From positions 144,805 through 208,804 of the forward strand of contig NZ_QZEY01000015.1 in assembly GCF_003594875.1 (NCBI RefSeq): a stretch of 64,000 bases of DNA, in the 5' to 3' direction. Origin of the DNA: Bailinhaonella thermotolerans (lineage in GTDB: Bacteria; Actinomycetota; Actinomycetes; Streptosporangiales; Streptosporangiaceae). Under the pieces are notes generated by a model. That model was not told the DNA's origin. It was given only the letters and a program-made list of their open reading frames with translations, and did not search any database. This document shows, piece after piece, positions 36,219-44,930 of this stretch. Position numbers and translations under genes: made by a program. Position 1 is the first letter of the stretch, and each line of letters opens with the position of its first letter.

Positions 36219-36851
36219 GTGCGAGTGGTGACCATCTCGGCGGGCTACGGGACCGGCGGCAGCGTGATCGGGCCGGCGGTGGCCGAACGCCTCGACGTGC
36301 CCTTCGTCGACCGGGCGATCCCGAGCGCGGTCGCCGAGGAGATCGGGTGCTCCCTGGAGGAGGCCCTGGCCCACGACGACCGGGCCGAGCACGGGCTCGG
36401 GCGGCTGTTGTCGGGGGCGGCCCGGCTGCCGACGGTGACGTTCGGCGGCATCGACGTGTACCTGCCCGAGGCGTCCTACACGCCCGAGGAGGAGTTCGTC
36501 GCGCGCACCGAGAAGGTCATCAAGGAGACCGTGCGCCGCCGCGGCGGCGTGGTGCTAGGGCGGGCCGGCGCGATCGTGCTCAAGGACGAGCCGAACGCCC
36601 TGCACGTACGGCTGTGCGCCCCCGTCCGGCGGCGCGTCGCCCAGACGATGGCGATCAGCGGCGTGAGCGAGCGCGAGGCCCGCCGCATGGTGGAGGAGAC
36701 CGACCGCGCCCGCGGGGCGTACGTCAAACACTTCTACCGGGCCGACATGACAGACCCCTCGCTTTACCATCTGATGATCGACAGTACGGTCATCGCCGTC
36801 CCCGCCTGCGTGGACATGATCGTCACCGCCGTGGAGTCCCTCGACCGCTGA
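36219..36851 (+). CDS. Cytidylate kinase-like protein
   Basis: A 210-residue P-loop kinase-like protein. The N-terminal loop SAGYGTGGSVIGPAVAERL replaces a classic GxxGxGK and is typical of the cytidylate-kinase-2 family; VVLGRAGAIVL and RLCAPVRRRV are also family features. The natural substrate is not established for this group. GTG 36219 is the only start that fits the P-loop. Confidence 0.8.
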   Translation: MRVVTISAGYGTGGSVIGPAVAERLDVPFVDRAIPSAVAEEIGCSLEEALAHDDRAEHGLGRLLSGAARLPTVTFGGIDVYLPEASYTPEEEFVARTEKVIKETVRRRGGVVLGRAGAIVLKDEPNALHVRLCAPVRRRVAQTMAISGVSEREARRMVEETDRARGAYVKHFYRADMTDPSLYHLMIDSTVIAVPACVDMIVTAVESLDR

Positions 36852-36982
36852 CCCGCCCGGCCGCGCCCACCGTACGGCCCGGGCGGTCCCCGGCCCGCCG
36901 TACCCTCGGATCGATCGATTCGTGAGCATGCCGCCGGGGATGGCACGATGGGAACCCCGGCTTTCGCAAAGGAGCGGTAGAC

Positions 36983-38389
36983 GTGGCCAGCGTGCCCAGC
37001 GTGTCCTATTCGATCACCGTGCGCCTAGAGGTGCCCGCGGGCGGACGGGCCGTGAGCCTGCTGACGCACGCGGTCGAGAACTCCGGCGGCATCGTGACCG
37101 CGCTCGACGTCACCAACGCCGGGCACGAGAAGCTCCGCATCGACGTGACCTGCGCGGCGCGCGACACCGAGCACGCCCAGCAGATCGTGGACGCCCTCGA
37201 CGCGGTCGAGGGCATCGTCATCCACAAGGTCAGCGACCGCACCTTCCTCATGCACCTCGGCGGCAAGATCGAGATGCAGTCCAAGGTGCCGCTGCGCAAC
37301 CGTGACGAGCTGTCCATGGCCTACACCCCCGGCGTGGCCCGCGTGTCGATGGCGATCGCCCGCAACCCCGACGACGCCCGCCGCCTGACCATCAAGCGCA
37401 ACAGCGTCGCCGTGGTCACCGACGGCTCCGCCGTGCTGGGCCTGGGCAACATCGGGCCCGCCGCCGCGCTGCCGGTGATGGAGGGCAAGGCCGCGCTGTT
37501 CAAACGGTTCGCCGGCATCGACGCCTGGCCGATCTGCCTGGACACCCAGGACGTCGACCAGATCGTGGAGATCGTCCGCGCGATCGCGCCGGGCTTCGGC
37601 GGGATCAACCTGGAGGACATCTCCGCGCCGCGCTGCTTCGAGGTGGAGCGGCGGCTGCGCAAGCTGCTCGACATCCCGGTCTTCCACGACGACCAGCACG
37701 GCACCGCGATCGTGGTGCTCGCCGCGCTGACCAACGCGCTGCGCGTGGTCGGCAAGTCCCTGGCGGACGTCCGGATCGCGATGGCGGGCGCGGGCGCGGC
37801 CGGGTCGGCCGTGCTCCGGCTGCTGCTGGCGGCCGGGGCCAAGCACATCGTGGTCTGCGACTACAAGGGCGCGGTGCACCTCGGCCGCGACGACCTGGAC
37901 GAGTCGCTGCGCTGGATCGCCTCGAACACCAACGCCGAGGCCTACAGCGGCGACCTGCGCGGGGCCGTGCGCGACGCCGACGTGTTCATCGGGGTCTCCG
38001 CGCCCGGCATCCTGACCGGCGACGACATCGCGACCATGGCCAAGGACGCCGTGGTGTTCGCGCTGGCCAACCCCGAGCCCGAGGTCGCGCCCGACGACGC
38101 CCGCGAGCACGCCGCCGTGGTCGCCACCGGCCGCTCCGACTACCCCAACCAGATCAACAACGTGCTGGCGTTCCCCGGCGTCTTCCGCGGCCTGCTCGAC
38201 GCCCAGGCCGACGAGGTGACCGACGCCATGCTGCTGGCGGCGGCGGGCGCGCTCGCCCGGGTGGTGACCGACGAGGAGCTCGGCCCCAACTACATCATCC
38301 CGAGCGTGTTCCACCCCGACGTCACCACCGCCGTGGCGGCCGCCGTACGCGAGTCCGCGGGCGGGAAGGTCCGCAGCACAGAGGCGTGA
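36983..38389 (+). CDS. NAD(P)-dependent malic enzyme with N-terminal ACT domain
   Basis: A 468-residue malic enzyme that decarboxylates malate to pyruvate. Residues 1-90 form an ACT-like ligand-binding domain (ITVRLEVPAGGRAVSLLTHA), followed by the catalytic domain with Tyr in MAYTPGVARV, Lys in EGKAALFKRF, metal ligands in NLEDISAPRCFEVE and HDDQHGTA, and the nucleotide loop GAGAAGSA. The ACT domain suggests allosteric control by an amino acid or similar molecule. AAAGGAG precedes GTG 36983. Confidence 0.93.
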   Translation: MASVPSVSYSITVRLEVPAGGRAVSLLTHAVENSGGIVTALDVTNAGHEKLRIDVTCAARDTEHAQQIVDALDAVEGIVIHKVSDRTFLMHLGGKIEMQSKVPLRNRDELSMAYTPGVARVSMAIARNPDDARRLTIKRNSVAVVTDGSAVLGLGNIGPAAALPVMEGKAALFKRFAGIDAWPICLDTQDVDQIVEIVRAIAPGFGGINLEDISAPRCFEVERRLRKLLDIPVFHDDQHGTAIVVLAALTNALRVVGKSLADVRIAMAGAGAAGSAVLRLLLAAGAKHIVVCDYKGAVHLGRDDLDESLRWIASNTNAEAYSGDLRGAVRDADVFIGVSAPGILTGDDIATMAKDAVVFALANPEPEVAPDDAREHAAVVATGRSDYPNQINNVLAFPGVFRGLLDAQADEVTDAMLLAAAGALARVVTDEELGPNYIIPSVFHPDVTTAVAAAVRESAGGKVRSTEA

Positions 38390-38420
38390 TGGGCGCGAAC
38401 GCGGGAGGCATGATGGATTC

Positions 38421-38993
38421 ATGCCGGACGTGATCCGTGTGGGCGGCCTGCTGGTCGCGACGCCGCTGCTGGAGGACCCCAACTTCCGGCGCAGCGTGGT
38501 CCTGATCGTCGAGCACGACGGCTCGGGCAGCACGCTGGGCGTCGTGCTCAACAGGCCCACGGAGATCGAGGTCACCCAGGTGCTGCCCACCTGGGGCGGC
38601 GTCGTGACGGGGCCGTCCGTGGTGTTCCAGGGCGGGCCGGTCCAGCTCGACAGCGCGCTGGGCCTGGCCTCCGTGCGCGGCGACCGTGAGGAGCCGCTGG
38701 GCTGGCGGCGGCTGCTCGGGCCGCCGTTCCGGCTGGGCGCGGTGGACCTCGACGCGCCCCCCGAGGTGCTGGCCGCCGAGATCGTCAGCATGCGAGTCTT
38801 CGCCGGCTACTCCGGCTGGAGCGCGGGCCAGCTCGACTCGGAGATCCGCGAGGGCGCGTGGTACGTCGTGGACGCGCTCCCCGAGGACGCCTTCAGCGGG
38901 GACCCCTCGCGGCTGTGGCGCGACGTGCTGCGGCGCCAGGGCGGGGAGCTCGCGTTCGTCGCGAACTGCCCCGACGACCCGACGCTAAACTGA
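38421..38993 (+). CDS. yqgE: YqgE/AlgH (UPF0301) family protein
   Basis: A 190-residue protein with the family opening GGLLVATPLLEDPNFRRSVV, then VLNRPTE, GGPVQ and the core YSGWSAGQLDSEIREGAWY. Length is typical. The molecular role is unsettled in the family. It precedes the DUF3039 gene, and its stop region carries the -10 box of that gene. Confidence 0.93.
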   Translation: MPDVIRVGGLLVATPLLEDPNFRRSVVLIVEHDGSGSTLGVVLNRPTEIEVTQVLPTWGGVVTGPSVVFQGGPVQLDSALGLASVRGDREEPLGWRRLLGPPFRLGAVDLDAPPEVLAAEIVSMRVFAGYSGWSAGQLDSEIREGAWYVVDALPEDAFSGDPSRLWRDVLRRQGGELAFVANCPDDPTLN

Positions 38994-38997
38994 ACGG

Positions 38998-39237
38998 GTG
39001 AGCACGAAGATCCTGCCGGAGAGCGACACGCGTCCGGACCTGTCGCACGGCGACGGGGACCACGAGCGCTTCTCCCACTACGCCGACAAGGACAAGATCA
39101 CCGAGAGCTACGTCACCGGTGCTCCGGTGCGGGCGCTCTGCGGCAAGGTCTGGGTGCCCAGCCGCGACCCGAAGAAGTACCCCGTGTGCCCCGAATGCAA
39201 GGAGATCTACGAGGGGCTCCCCAAGGGCGAGGACTGA
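38998..39237 (+). CDS. DUF3039 small zinc-ribbon-like protein
   Basis: A 79-residue actinobacterial protein with a likely zinc site formed by RALCGKVW and YPVCPECKEIY. The -10 box TAAACT (38986-38991) overlaps the yqgE stop and leaves only 6 nt before GTG 38998, so it can be made from its own leaderless mRNA. Function unknown. Confidence 0.9.
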   Translation: MSTKILPESDTRPDLSHGDGDHERFSHYADKDKITESYVTGAPVRALCGKVWVPSRDPKKYPVCPECKEIYEGLPKGED

Positions 39238-39255
39238 TCCCGCCCGATCCCGGCC

Positions 39256-39279
39256 GGGGCGCGGCACTTTCCGCGCCCC
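39256..39279 (+). terminator. Terminator after the DUF3039 gene
   Basis: Perfect 9-bp stem GGGGCGCGG / CCGCGCCCC with loop CACTTT, 18 bp after the stop. Confidence 0.75.
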
Positions 39280-39430
39280 GTGAGGGTCAATTCCACGTGT
39301 TGTTCGCCCCTGGCCGAGCCCTGACACGTTAGCGTCGGCAGGGTTGGATCAGCGCGTGGGGGAGCGCGGATCCCCTGCGGGGGCGCACGGGGGTTCGCCG
39401 TGCCCCGCGCGGCGACGCATCGGGGGATGT

Positions 39431-40513
39431 ATGCATCGGCGTGTGACCGCCGCCACCTTCGCTTTCGCCGCGGCCCTGGGCTGCCTCACCGTGCCCTCCA
39501 GCCGTACGGCGACCGCCGCCGGGCCCGCTCGCGACACCTGCGAGCCCGCGGCCGCGCACCTCGCCGGAGGCGCGCGAGAGCCGTACGGCGCGGGCCACGC
39601 GGCGCACGGCTTCGGGCGGGGGGCACACCACGCCGAACTCGAGGCGCGCGCGGGGAGAGCGCGCGAGCCGTACGCCGGCGCGGCGCGGATGGCGCGGCCG
39701 GAGGGGCGCGAGCCCTACCAGCCGGGGCCGCGCGACCTCGCGGAGATGGACGAGCGGCTGCGCCGGGCGCCGGGGGCCCGGATGGCCCGGCAGGAGCTCG
39801 TGGTGCCGGTGCGGGTGCACGTGATCACCGACGGGCGCAAGGGCGCGACCGACGCCGACGTGAAGCGCCAGATCGCGGTGCTGAACGACGCCTACGGCGG
39901 CCGGAAGGGCGGCGTGGACACCGGCGTGCGGTTCCGGCTGGCGGGCGTGGACCGCAAGGTCAACGCCGAGTGGTTCCGCGACCCGCTCAACAACGAGCAG
40001 GCCATGAAGACCGCGCTGCGCCGGGGCGGCCCGGAGACGCTGAACCTCTACATCGCCCAGCTCAGCCGGCTCATGCTGGGGTACTCGACCTATCCTCACT
40101 GGTACGAGCGGGAGCCGCGGCTCGACGGCGTGGTGATCGACTGGCGGACGACGCCGGGCGGGTCGCTGAAGGACTTCGACCACGGGTACACCGGCGTGCA
40201 CGAGATCGGGCACTGGCTCGGGCTGCTGCACACCTTCGAGAACGGCTGCCACGGCCGGGGGGACCGGGTCGCGGACACCCCGCCGGAGGCGACGCCGACC
40301 GAGGGCTGCCCGAAGTTCAAGGACACGTGCAAGGCGCCGGGGGCGGACCCGATCCACAACTTCATGGACTACGCGCACGACCGGTGCATGCGGGAGTTCA
40401 CGCGCGGGCAGGCGGATCGGATGCGCGCGGTGTGGCGGGCGTACCGGGTGGCGGGGTCGCCGCCGCAGGAGCAGATGCGCAAGCCCGGACTGCTGCCGGG
40501 CACCGGCCTCTGA
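39431..40513 (+). CDS. Secreted M43-type zinc metalloprotease
   Basis: A 360-residue precursor with a signal peptide (to about residue 30), a variable propeptide and a metzincin domain. The zinc motif HEIGHWLGLLH gives His257, Glu258, His261 and His267, and the Met-turn is NFMDYAHDRC with Met312, as in M43 (cytophagalysin/pappalysin-like) enzymes. The propeptide contains three copies of REPY, two of them coded by the GCCGTAC element. ATG 39431 follows GGGGGA. Confidence 0.88.
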   Translation: MHRRVTAATFAFAAALGCLTVPSSRTATAAGPARDTCEPAAAHLAGGAREPYGAGHAAHGFGRGAHHAELEARAGRAREPYAGAARMARPEGREPYQPGPRDLAEMDERLRRAPGARMARQELVVPVRVHVITDGRKGATDADVKRQIAVLNDAYGGRKGGVDTGVRFRLAGVDRKVNAEWFRDPLNNEQAMKTALRRGGPETLNLYIAQLSRLMLGYSTYPHWYEREPRLDGVVIDWRTTPGGSLKDFDHGYTGVHEIGHWLGLLHTFENGCHGRGDRVADTPPEATPTEGCPKFKDTCKAPGADPIHNFMDYAHDRCMREFTRGQADRMRAVWRAYRVAGSPPQEQMRKPGLLPGTGL

Positions 40514-40565
40514 CCGACCCGGGGCGCGGGCGGGACCGTCTCGCCTCCGTTCCGGTTCCGGCGGC

Positions 40566-40727
40566 GGCATCGGCTTCGCCTCCGGCATCGGCTTGGGTCC
40601 CGGCATCGGCTTGGGTCCCGGCATCGGCTTGGGCTCGGGCATCGGCTTGGGCTCGGGCATCGGCTTGGGCTCCGGCATCGGCTTCGCCTCCGGCATCGGC
40701 TTCGCCTCCGGCATCGGCTTGGGCCCA
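40566..40727. repeat. 18-bp minisatellite, nine units
   Basis: Nine direct units starting GGCATCGGCTT at 40566, 40584, 40602, 40620, 40638, 40656, 40674, 40692 and 40710, followed by decayed units to about 40760. The last six bases vary among three versions (GCCTCC, GGTCCC, GGCTCS). Confidence 0.92.
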
Positions 40728-40877
40728 GGCTCCGGCACCGGCCTCGGCGTCGGCCTCGGCGCCGGCTCGGTTCTGGGTCTGGCCCGTCGCCGAGTCCGCT
40801 CCGGCCGCGGTGACGGCGCCGGGTCAGGGTTGTGGTGACCTGGGGGGATTCGGGAGGGTTTGCCGATCCTTGTTCGG

Positions 40878-40907
40878 TTGGTACCAAACGATACGGACGC
40901 GTACCCT
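40878..40907 (+). promoter_or_regulatory. Leaderless promoter of the MFS gene with a palindrome
   Basis: -10 TACCCT (40902-40907) lies 6 nt before GTG 40914. The -35 position (18-bp spacing) is the first half of the perfect palindrome TTGGTACCAA (40878-40887), which may be an operator. Confidence 0.5.
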
Positions 40908-40913
40908 AACTCG

Positions 40914-42302
40914 GTGAGCGCCTCCCCGGACCTGAAGTCCCCTCCCGCGGAAGATTCGAAGACCTCCATCCTGACCGCCCGCTACCGCGCGACCACGCTG
41001 GGCATCCTGCTCGTGGTCACGCTGATCGCGTTCGAGGCGATGGCGGTGGGCACCGTGATGCCCGAGGTCTCCGTGGACCTGAAGGCGCTCGACCTGTACG
41101 CGTGGAGCTTCTCCACGTTCCTCATGGCCGGCCTGTTCATGAACGTCGTCGCCGGTCAGTGGTCCGACCGGCACGGGCCCAGGGTGCCGTTCCTGCTGGG
41201 CGTGATCGTGTTCGGCGCGGGCATGGTGCTCGGCGGCCTCGCCCCGGGCAAGGAGCTGTTCATCGCGGCCCGCGCGATCCAGGGCTTCGGCGGCGGCGCG
41301 GTCATCGTCACGATCTACGTCATGATCGCGCGGGCGTACCCCGACGCGCTGCGGCCCCGCGTCTTCGCCGCGCTGTCGGCCGCCTGGGTGCTCCCGTCGA
41401 TCATCGGGCCCACCATCGCCGGCGTCGTGGCCGACCTGGCCTCCTGGCGGGCCGTGTTCCTGGCCATCGTGCCGCTGGTCGTGCCCGGCGTGATCATGCT
41501 GATCCCCGTGCTGCGCTCCGCCGGCGCCGAGGACCGTACGGCTCCCGCCGGACGCTGGGCCTGGGGCCGTACCTTCGCCGCGACGGCGGTCATGGTCGGC
41601 GCGGGGCTGCTGCTGTTCGGGGTCGAGCGGCTGCACACCGGGCCGGCGCTCGCGGTGCCCGCCGCGCTGGCCGGGCTCGTCCTCCTGGGCGCGGGCCTGC
41701 CCCGGCTGCTGCCGGCCGGGGCGCTGCGGTTCGCCCGCGGGCTGCCCACGACGATCGTGATGCGCGCGGTGCTGGCGGCGGCGTTCTTCGGCGTCAACGC
41801 CTTCATCCCGCTGATGCTGCACGACGTGCGCGGCTTCACGGTCGCGCAGGCCGGGATCGCCCTCACGACGGGCGCGCTCGGCTGGTCCCTCGGCTCCTAC
41901 CTGCAGAGCCGGCGGTCGTACGACCGGGTCACGCTGGTCCGGGCCGCCACGGTGCTGGTGGCGGCGGGCGTGCTCCTGTCGATCCTGGCGGTCGTGCCCG
42001 CGATCACCGGCTGGGTCTCGGTCCCGGCCTGGATCGTCGCCGGGCTCGGCATGGGACTCGGCGTGGCCAGCGTGAACGTGCTGATGATGCAGCAGTCGGC
42101 GCCGGAGGAGCAGGGGCGCAACTCCGCCGCGCTCCAGGTCGCGGACACGCTCGGCTCCGCGCTCGCGGTCGGGTTCGGCGGCGCGATCACCAACGGCATC
42201 GGCCACGGGAACCTCCCGCTGGGCATCGCGGTGACCTTCGCCCTCATGGCGGCGATCGCCCTGGCCGGCACCGGCCTGTCCGCCCGCATGCGCACCCGCT
42301 GA
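40914..42302 (+). CDS. MFS transporter
   Basis: A 462-residue major facilitator of the drug:proton antiporter type with 12-14 hydrophobic segments. The loop after helix 2 reads GQWSDRHGPRVPFLLG (the GxxxDRxGR-type motif A) and ARAIQGFGGGAVIV is typical of helix 4/motif B. The substrate is unknown. A palindrome at its promoter suggests control by a repressor not encoded next to it. Confidence 0.85.
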   Translation: MSASPDLKSPPAEDSKTSILTARYRATTLGILLVVTLIAFEAMAVGTVMPEVSVDLKALDLYAWSFSTFLMAGLFMNVVAGQWSDRHGPRVPFLLGVIVFGAGMVLGGLAPGKELFIAARAIQGFGGGAVIVTIYVMIARAYPDALRPRVFAALSAAWVLPSIIGPTIAGVVADLASWRAVFLAIVPLVVPGVIMLIPVLRSAGAEDRTAPAGRWAWGRTFAATAVMVGAGLLLFGVERLHTGPALAVPAALAGLVLLGAGLPRLLPAGALRFARGLPTTIVMRAVLAAAFFGVNAFIPLMLHDVRGFTVAQAGIALTTGALGWSLGSYLQSRRSYDRVTLVRAATVLVAAGVLLSILAVVPAITGWVSVPAWIVAGLGMGLGVASVNVLMMQQSAPEEQGRNSAALQVADTLGSALAVGFGGAITNGIGHGNLPLGIAVTFALMAAIALAGTGLSARMRTR

Positions 42303-42608
42303 CCCACCCGCCCCCACCCCGACGCCGCGCCCCCCGCACACCCCGCGCCCCACATGCCCACGCCCCACGGGTCGCGCGCCCTACGCGTCGCGCGTTCCAT
42401 GCACCCCGCCCCAGCGCGTCCCGTGCCTGCGCGTCTCGTGCCTCTCGTCCCCGGCGTTGTGCGTCCCGGAGGCATGCCCCCGGGCCTCACCTTCGCCGTG
42501 ATCATGCGGTTTTACGCACACCCTGTGCTTGAAACCACATGATCACGACGAGAGGTGGCGAGCCGATGAGGGGCGGGGAGGCCAGGCCGGGGGGCGATGC
42601 GGCCGGGG
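42303..42608. other. Convergent gap with repeat hairpin
   Basis: 306 bp between the MFS gene and the convergent nucleoside hydrolase gene. The first part is C-rich and unstructured; the repeat hairpin at 42498-42546 is the only clear feature and is a candidate bidirectional terminator. Confidence 0.6.
42498..42546. repeat. GTGATCATGC hairpin repeat, copy 1
   Basis: Arms GTGATCATGCGGTTTT (42498-42513) and GAAACCACATGATCAC (42531-42546), 14 of 16 bp paired, loop 17 nt. Sequence-related copies are at 59511, 59968 and 60294. Confidence 0.85.
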
Positions 42609-43544
42609 TCAGGCGCCGAGGGTGCGGATGGCCGAGACGAGGAGCGGCCAGAAGCGGGCCGCGTCCAGGGTGACCCCGACGTGGGCGTTGGGCTCCCAGT
42701 CCGTACGGCCGAGCAGGTCGGCGACGGTCGCGCCGCGCGTGTGCTCGCCCCGCAGCTCGACCCGCAGCGCGGTGTGGGCGCACTCGATGAGGGACTCGTC
42801 GATGACGTACGCCACGGCGACCGCGTCGTGGACGGGCGGGTGCGGGACGCGCCAGACGGTCCGGTAGGACTCGGCGTAGTACGTCATGAGCTGGACGCAC
42901 GCGTCGGCGAGCGGGGTGCCGAGGGCGGCGATCGACTCGATGATGTCCGGGGTGGCCAGCGCCTGGTAGGTGACGTTCAGCCCGTGCCAGACGGTCGGGA
43001 CGCCGGACCGCAGCACCTCGTCGGCGGCCTCGGGGTCGGCGTAGGTGTTGAACTCGGCGTACGGCATGGCGTTCCCGCGCTCCGTCGAGCCGCCCATGAT
43101 CACGACGCGGGCGACGCGGGAGCGGTCCCCGGGGTACCGCCGGAACAGCGTGGCGATGTTCGTGAGCGGGCCCACCGCGATGATCGTCACCGGGGTCTCG
43201 CTCTCGCCGAGGAGGCGGTGGATCAGGTCCACGGCGTGCTCGCCGGCCAGCGGGGTCTCGGGCTCGCCGACCGTCAGCGGGCCCAGGCCGCTCTCGCCGT
43301 GCGTGTGGTCGGAGATGTGCGGGTCCTGCGCCAGCGGCCGGTCGCACCCGGCGGCCACCGGGACGCCGGTGATGCCCGCGAGGTCGCAGACGCGGCGGGC
43401 GTTGCGCGTGGTCTTGTCGAGGCCGACGTTGCCCGCGACCGTGGTGATCGCCAGCAGGTCGATCGCCGGATCGGCGGCGGCCAGGACGATCGCCAGGGCG
43501 TCGTCCACGCCGGGGTCGCAGTCGAGGATCACCGGAACGGGCAT
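42609..43544 (-). CDS. Nucleoside hydrolase
   Basis: Inosine/uridine-preferring-type nucleoside hydrolase of 311 residues that splits ribonucleosides into ribose and base. The calcium-binding motif DCDPGVDD is at 8-15, with MPYAEFNTYADPEAA and the late VHDAVAV aspartate. The substrate class cannot be fixed from sequence. It is divergent from a LacI regulator gene across a 250-bp gap holding an operator-like dyad. AGGGA precedes ATG on the minus strand. Confidence 0.92.
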   Translation of the reverse strand: MPVPVILDCDPGVDDALAIVLAAADPAIDLLAITTVAGNVGLDKTTRNARRVCDLAGITGVPVAAGCDRPLAQDPHISDHTHGESGLGPLTVGEPETPLAGEHAVDLIHRLLGESETPVTIIAVGPLTNIATLFRRYPGDRSRVARVVIMGGSTERGNAMPYAEFNTYADPEAADEVLRSGVPTVWHGLNVTYQALATPDIIESIAALGTPLADACVQLMTYYAESYRTVWRVPHPPVHDAVAVAYVIDESLIECAHTALRVELRGEHTRGATVADLLGRTDWEPNAHVGVTLDAARFWPLLVSAIRTLGA

Positions 43545-43638
43545 CGCCACTCCCTGGGGCGTCCGCGTGATCGGCCCCGCCGGCGCCGGGCCCTGTCTCG
43601 GCCCCTGTATCGCTACAGCACCCCTGGCGCTTCCGGCG

Positions 43639-43665
43639 GGTAATCGTTTTCCCGTAAAACGTACC
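43639..43665. promoter_or_regulatory. LacI-type operator candidate
   Basis: Dyad GGTA-at-CGTTTT-cccgt-AAAACG-TACC (43639-43665) in the gap between the divergent nucleoside hydrolase and LacI genes. CGTTTT/AAAACG half-sites are typical of LacI-family operators. Confidence 0.55.
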
Positions 43666-43794
43666 CAAATCACGATCATCCCGCAACCCCGGACGGAGAG
43701 GGTAGACCGCCGAAACGCCGTCAGGGGCGGGATTTCCGAGTATCCCGCCCGGGTCCGGCGTACGGACTTGCGGCCACGCGACCGGCCGATCACA

Positions 43795-44841
43795 ATGCGT
43801 ACCAGGTCTTCACGGGGAGCATTGGGTAAACGATTGTCCAGCAGTGACAGGGCGACGATCCACGATGTGGCACGCCGGGCCGGGGTCTCGATCGCCACCG
43901 CGTCCCGGGCTCTCTCCGGCCGCCGCCGGGTCACCCCGGACGTGGCCGACCGGGTCCAGCGTGCCGCCGAGGAGCTCGACTACCGCCCGAACACCGTGGC
44001 CCAGGCCCTGCGCGGCCAGAGCACGCGCATCGTCGGCATGGTCGTCCCCGGCATCGGCGACCCCTTCTTCACCCAGATCGTCGAGGCCGTCGAGCACGAC
44101 CTCGCCGGGTCCGGCCGCGAGTTGCTCCTGTGCGACTCGCGCCACGACCCCGCGATCGAGGCCCGCCGCGTCCGCGCCCTCCTCGAACGCCAGGTGGACG
44201 GCCTGGTCATCACCCCCTGCGACGCCACGGCCAGCGTGCCCGCCGTACGCGAGGCGGCGCGGAGCGTGCCGACCGTGCAGATGGACCGGTACGTCGAGGG
44301 CGACGTCACCGACTGGGTCGGCGTGGACGACGAGTCCGGCGTGAACCAGGCCGTCGCCCACCTGGCCGACCGGGGGGCCCGCCGCGTCGCCTTCGTCGGC
44401 GGGGCCCCGGCCGGCTCGACCGCCCGCGTGCGCCTGGAGGCGTTCGAGCGGGCCGTGGCCGCCCGCCCCGGGGTGACCGTCGCCGCCCGCGCCCTGGGCG
44501 ACTTCAGCGTCGAGCACGGCCGCCGGGCCGCCCGCGAGCTGCACGCGTCCGGCGACCTGCCCGACGCGATCCTCTGCGGCAACGACCAGATCGCCGTCGG
44601 CCTCCTCCGCGAACTGCGCGCCGCCGGGGTGCGCGTCCCCGCCGACGTCTCGGTGGCCGGCTTCGACGACATCGGCTACGCCGCCCTCACCGACCCCCCG
44701 CTGACCACCGTCCGCCAGCCCGTGCCGCAACTGGCCACCGAGGCGGTCCGCCTCCTGACCGCGCCCCCCGCCCCCGCCCGTCCCCCCTGCCGCATCGCGG
44801 TCTCCCCGACCCTGGTGATCCGCGCCTCCACCAGCCCCTGA
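43795..44841 (+). CDS. LacI family transcriptional regulator
   Basis: A 348-residue repressor. The HTH is TIHDVARRAGVSIATASRAL, followed by the hinge YRPNTVAQALRG and a periplasmic-binding-like effector domain ending in the usual VAGFDDIGYAALTDPPLTTV. It is divergent from the nucleoside hydrolase gene and likely controls it in response to a sugar or nucleoside. The start is uncertain: ATG 43795 gives a 20-residue lead before the HTH and lacks a clear ribosome binding site; TTG 43834 is possible. Confidence 0.88.
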   Translation: MRTRSSRGALGKRLSSSDRATIHDVARRAGVSIATASRALSGRRRVTPDVADRVQRAAEELDYRPNTVAQALRGQSTRIVGMVVPGIGDPFFTQIVEAVEHDLAGSGRELLLCDSRHDPAIEARRVRALLERQVDGLVITPCDATASVPAVREAARSVPTVQMDRYVEGDVTDWVGVDDESGVNQAVAHLADRGARRVAFVGGAPAGSTARVRLEAFERAVAARPGVTVAARALGDFSVEHGRRAARELHASGDLPDAILCGNDQIAVGLLRELRAAGVRVPADVSVAGFDDIGYAALTDPPLTTVRQPVPQLATEAVRLLTAPPAPARPPCRIAVSPTLVIRASTSP

Positions 44842-44930
44842 GCCCCGCACCGCCCGAGCGGGTGACGGGAGGGCCCCGGGAGCGGATACTCGGGGTCCAG
44901 GGCGGACGGCCGCGCGATCAGGGAGGCGTG

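Larger units (their letters stand above)
40514..40913. other. 400-bp gap with a minisatellite
   Basis: Contains the 18-bp array at 40566-40727 and, close to the MFS gene, its promoter (40878-40907). Both strands are open through the array (Pro-rich KPMPEP on the minus strand, GIGLGS on the plus strand), but neither frame has a supported start, so I call it non-coding. Confidence 0.6.

Noticed and set aside
40566..40727. CRISPR-like regular spacing
   Set aside because: Units are contiguous 18-mers with no unique spacers and no cas genes; it is a minisatellite.
40593..40838. An 81-codon plus-strand frame of GIGLGS repeats
   Set aside because: It is the minisatellite itself, with no ribosome binding site before the ATG.
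39329..40969. A 546-codon minus-strand frame with a KPMPEP repeat
   Set aside because: It runs antisense through the well-supported metalloprotease, has no ribosome binding site, and its Pro-rich repeat is just the minisatellite read on the other strand.
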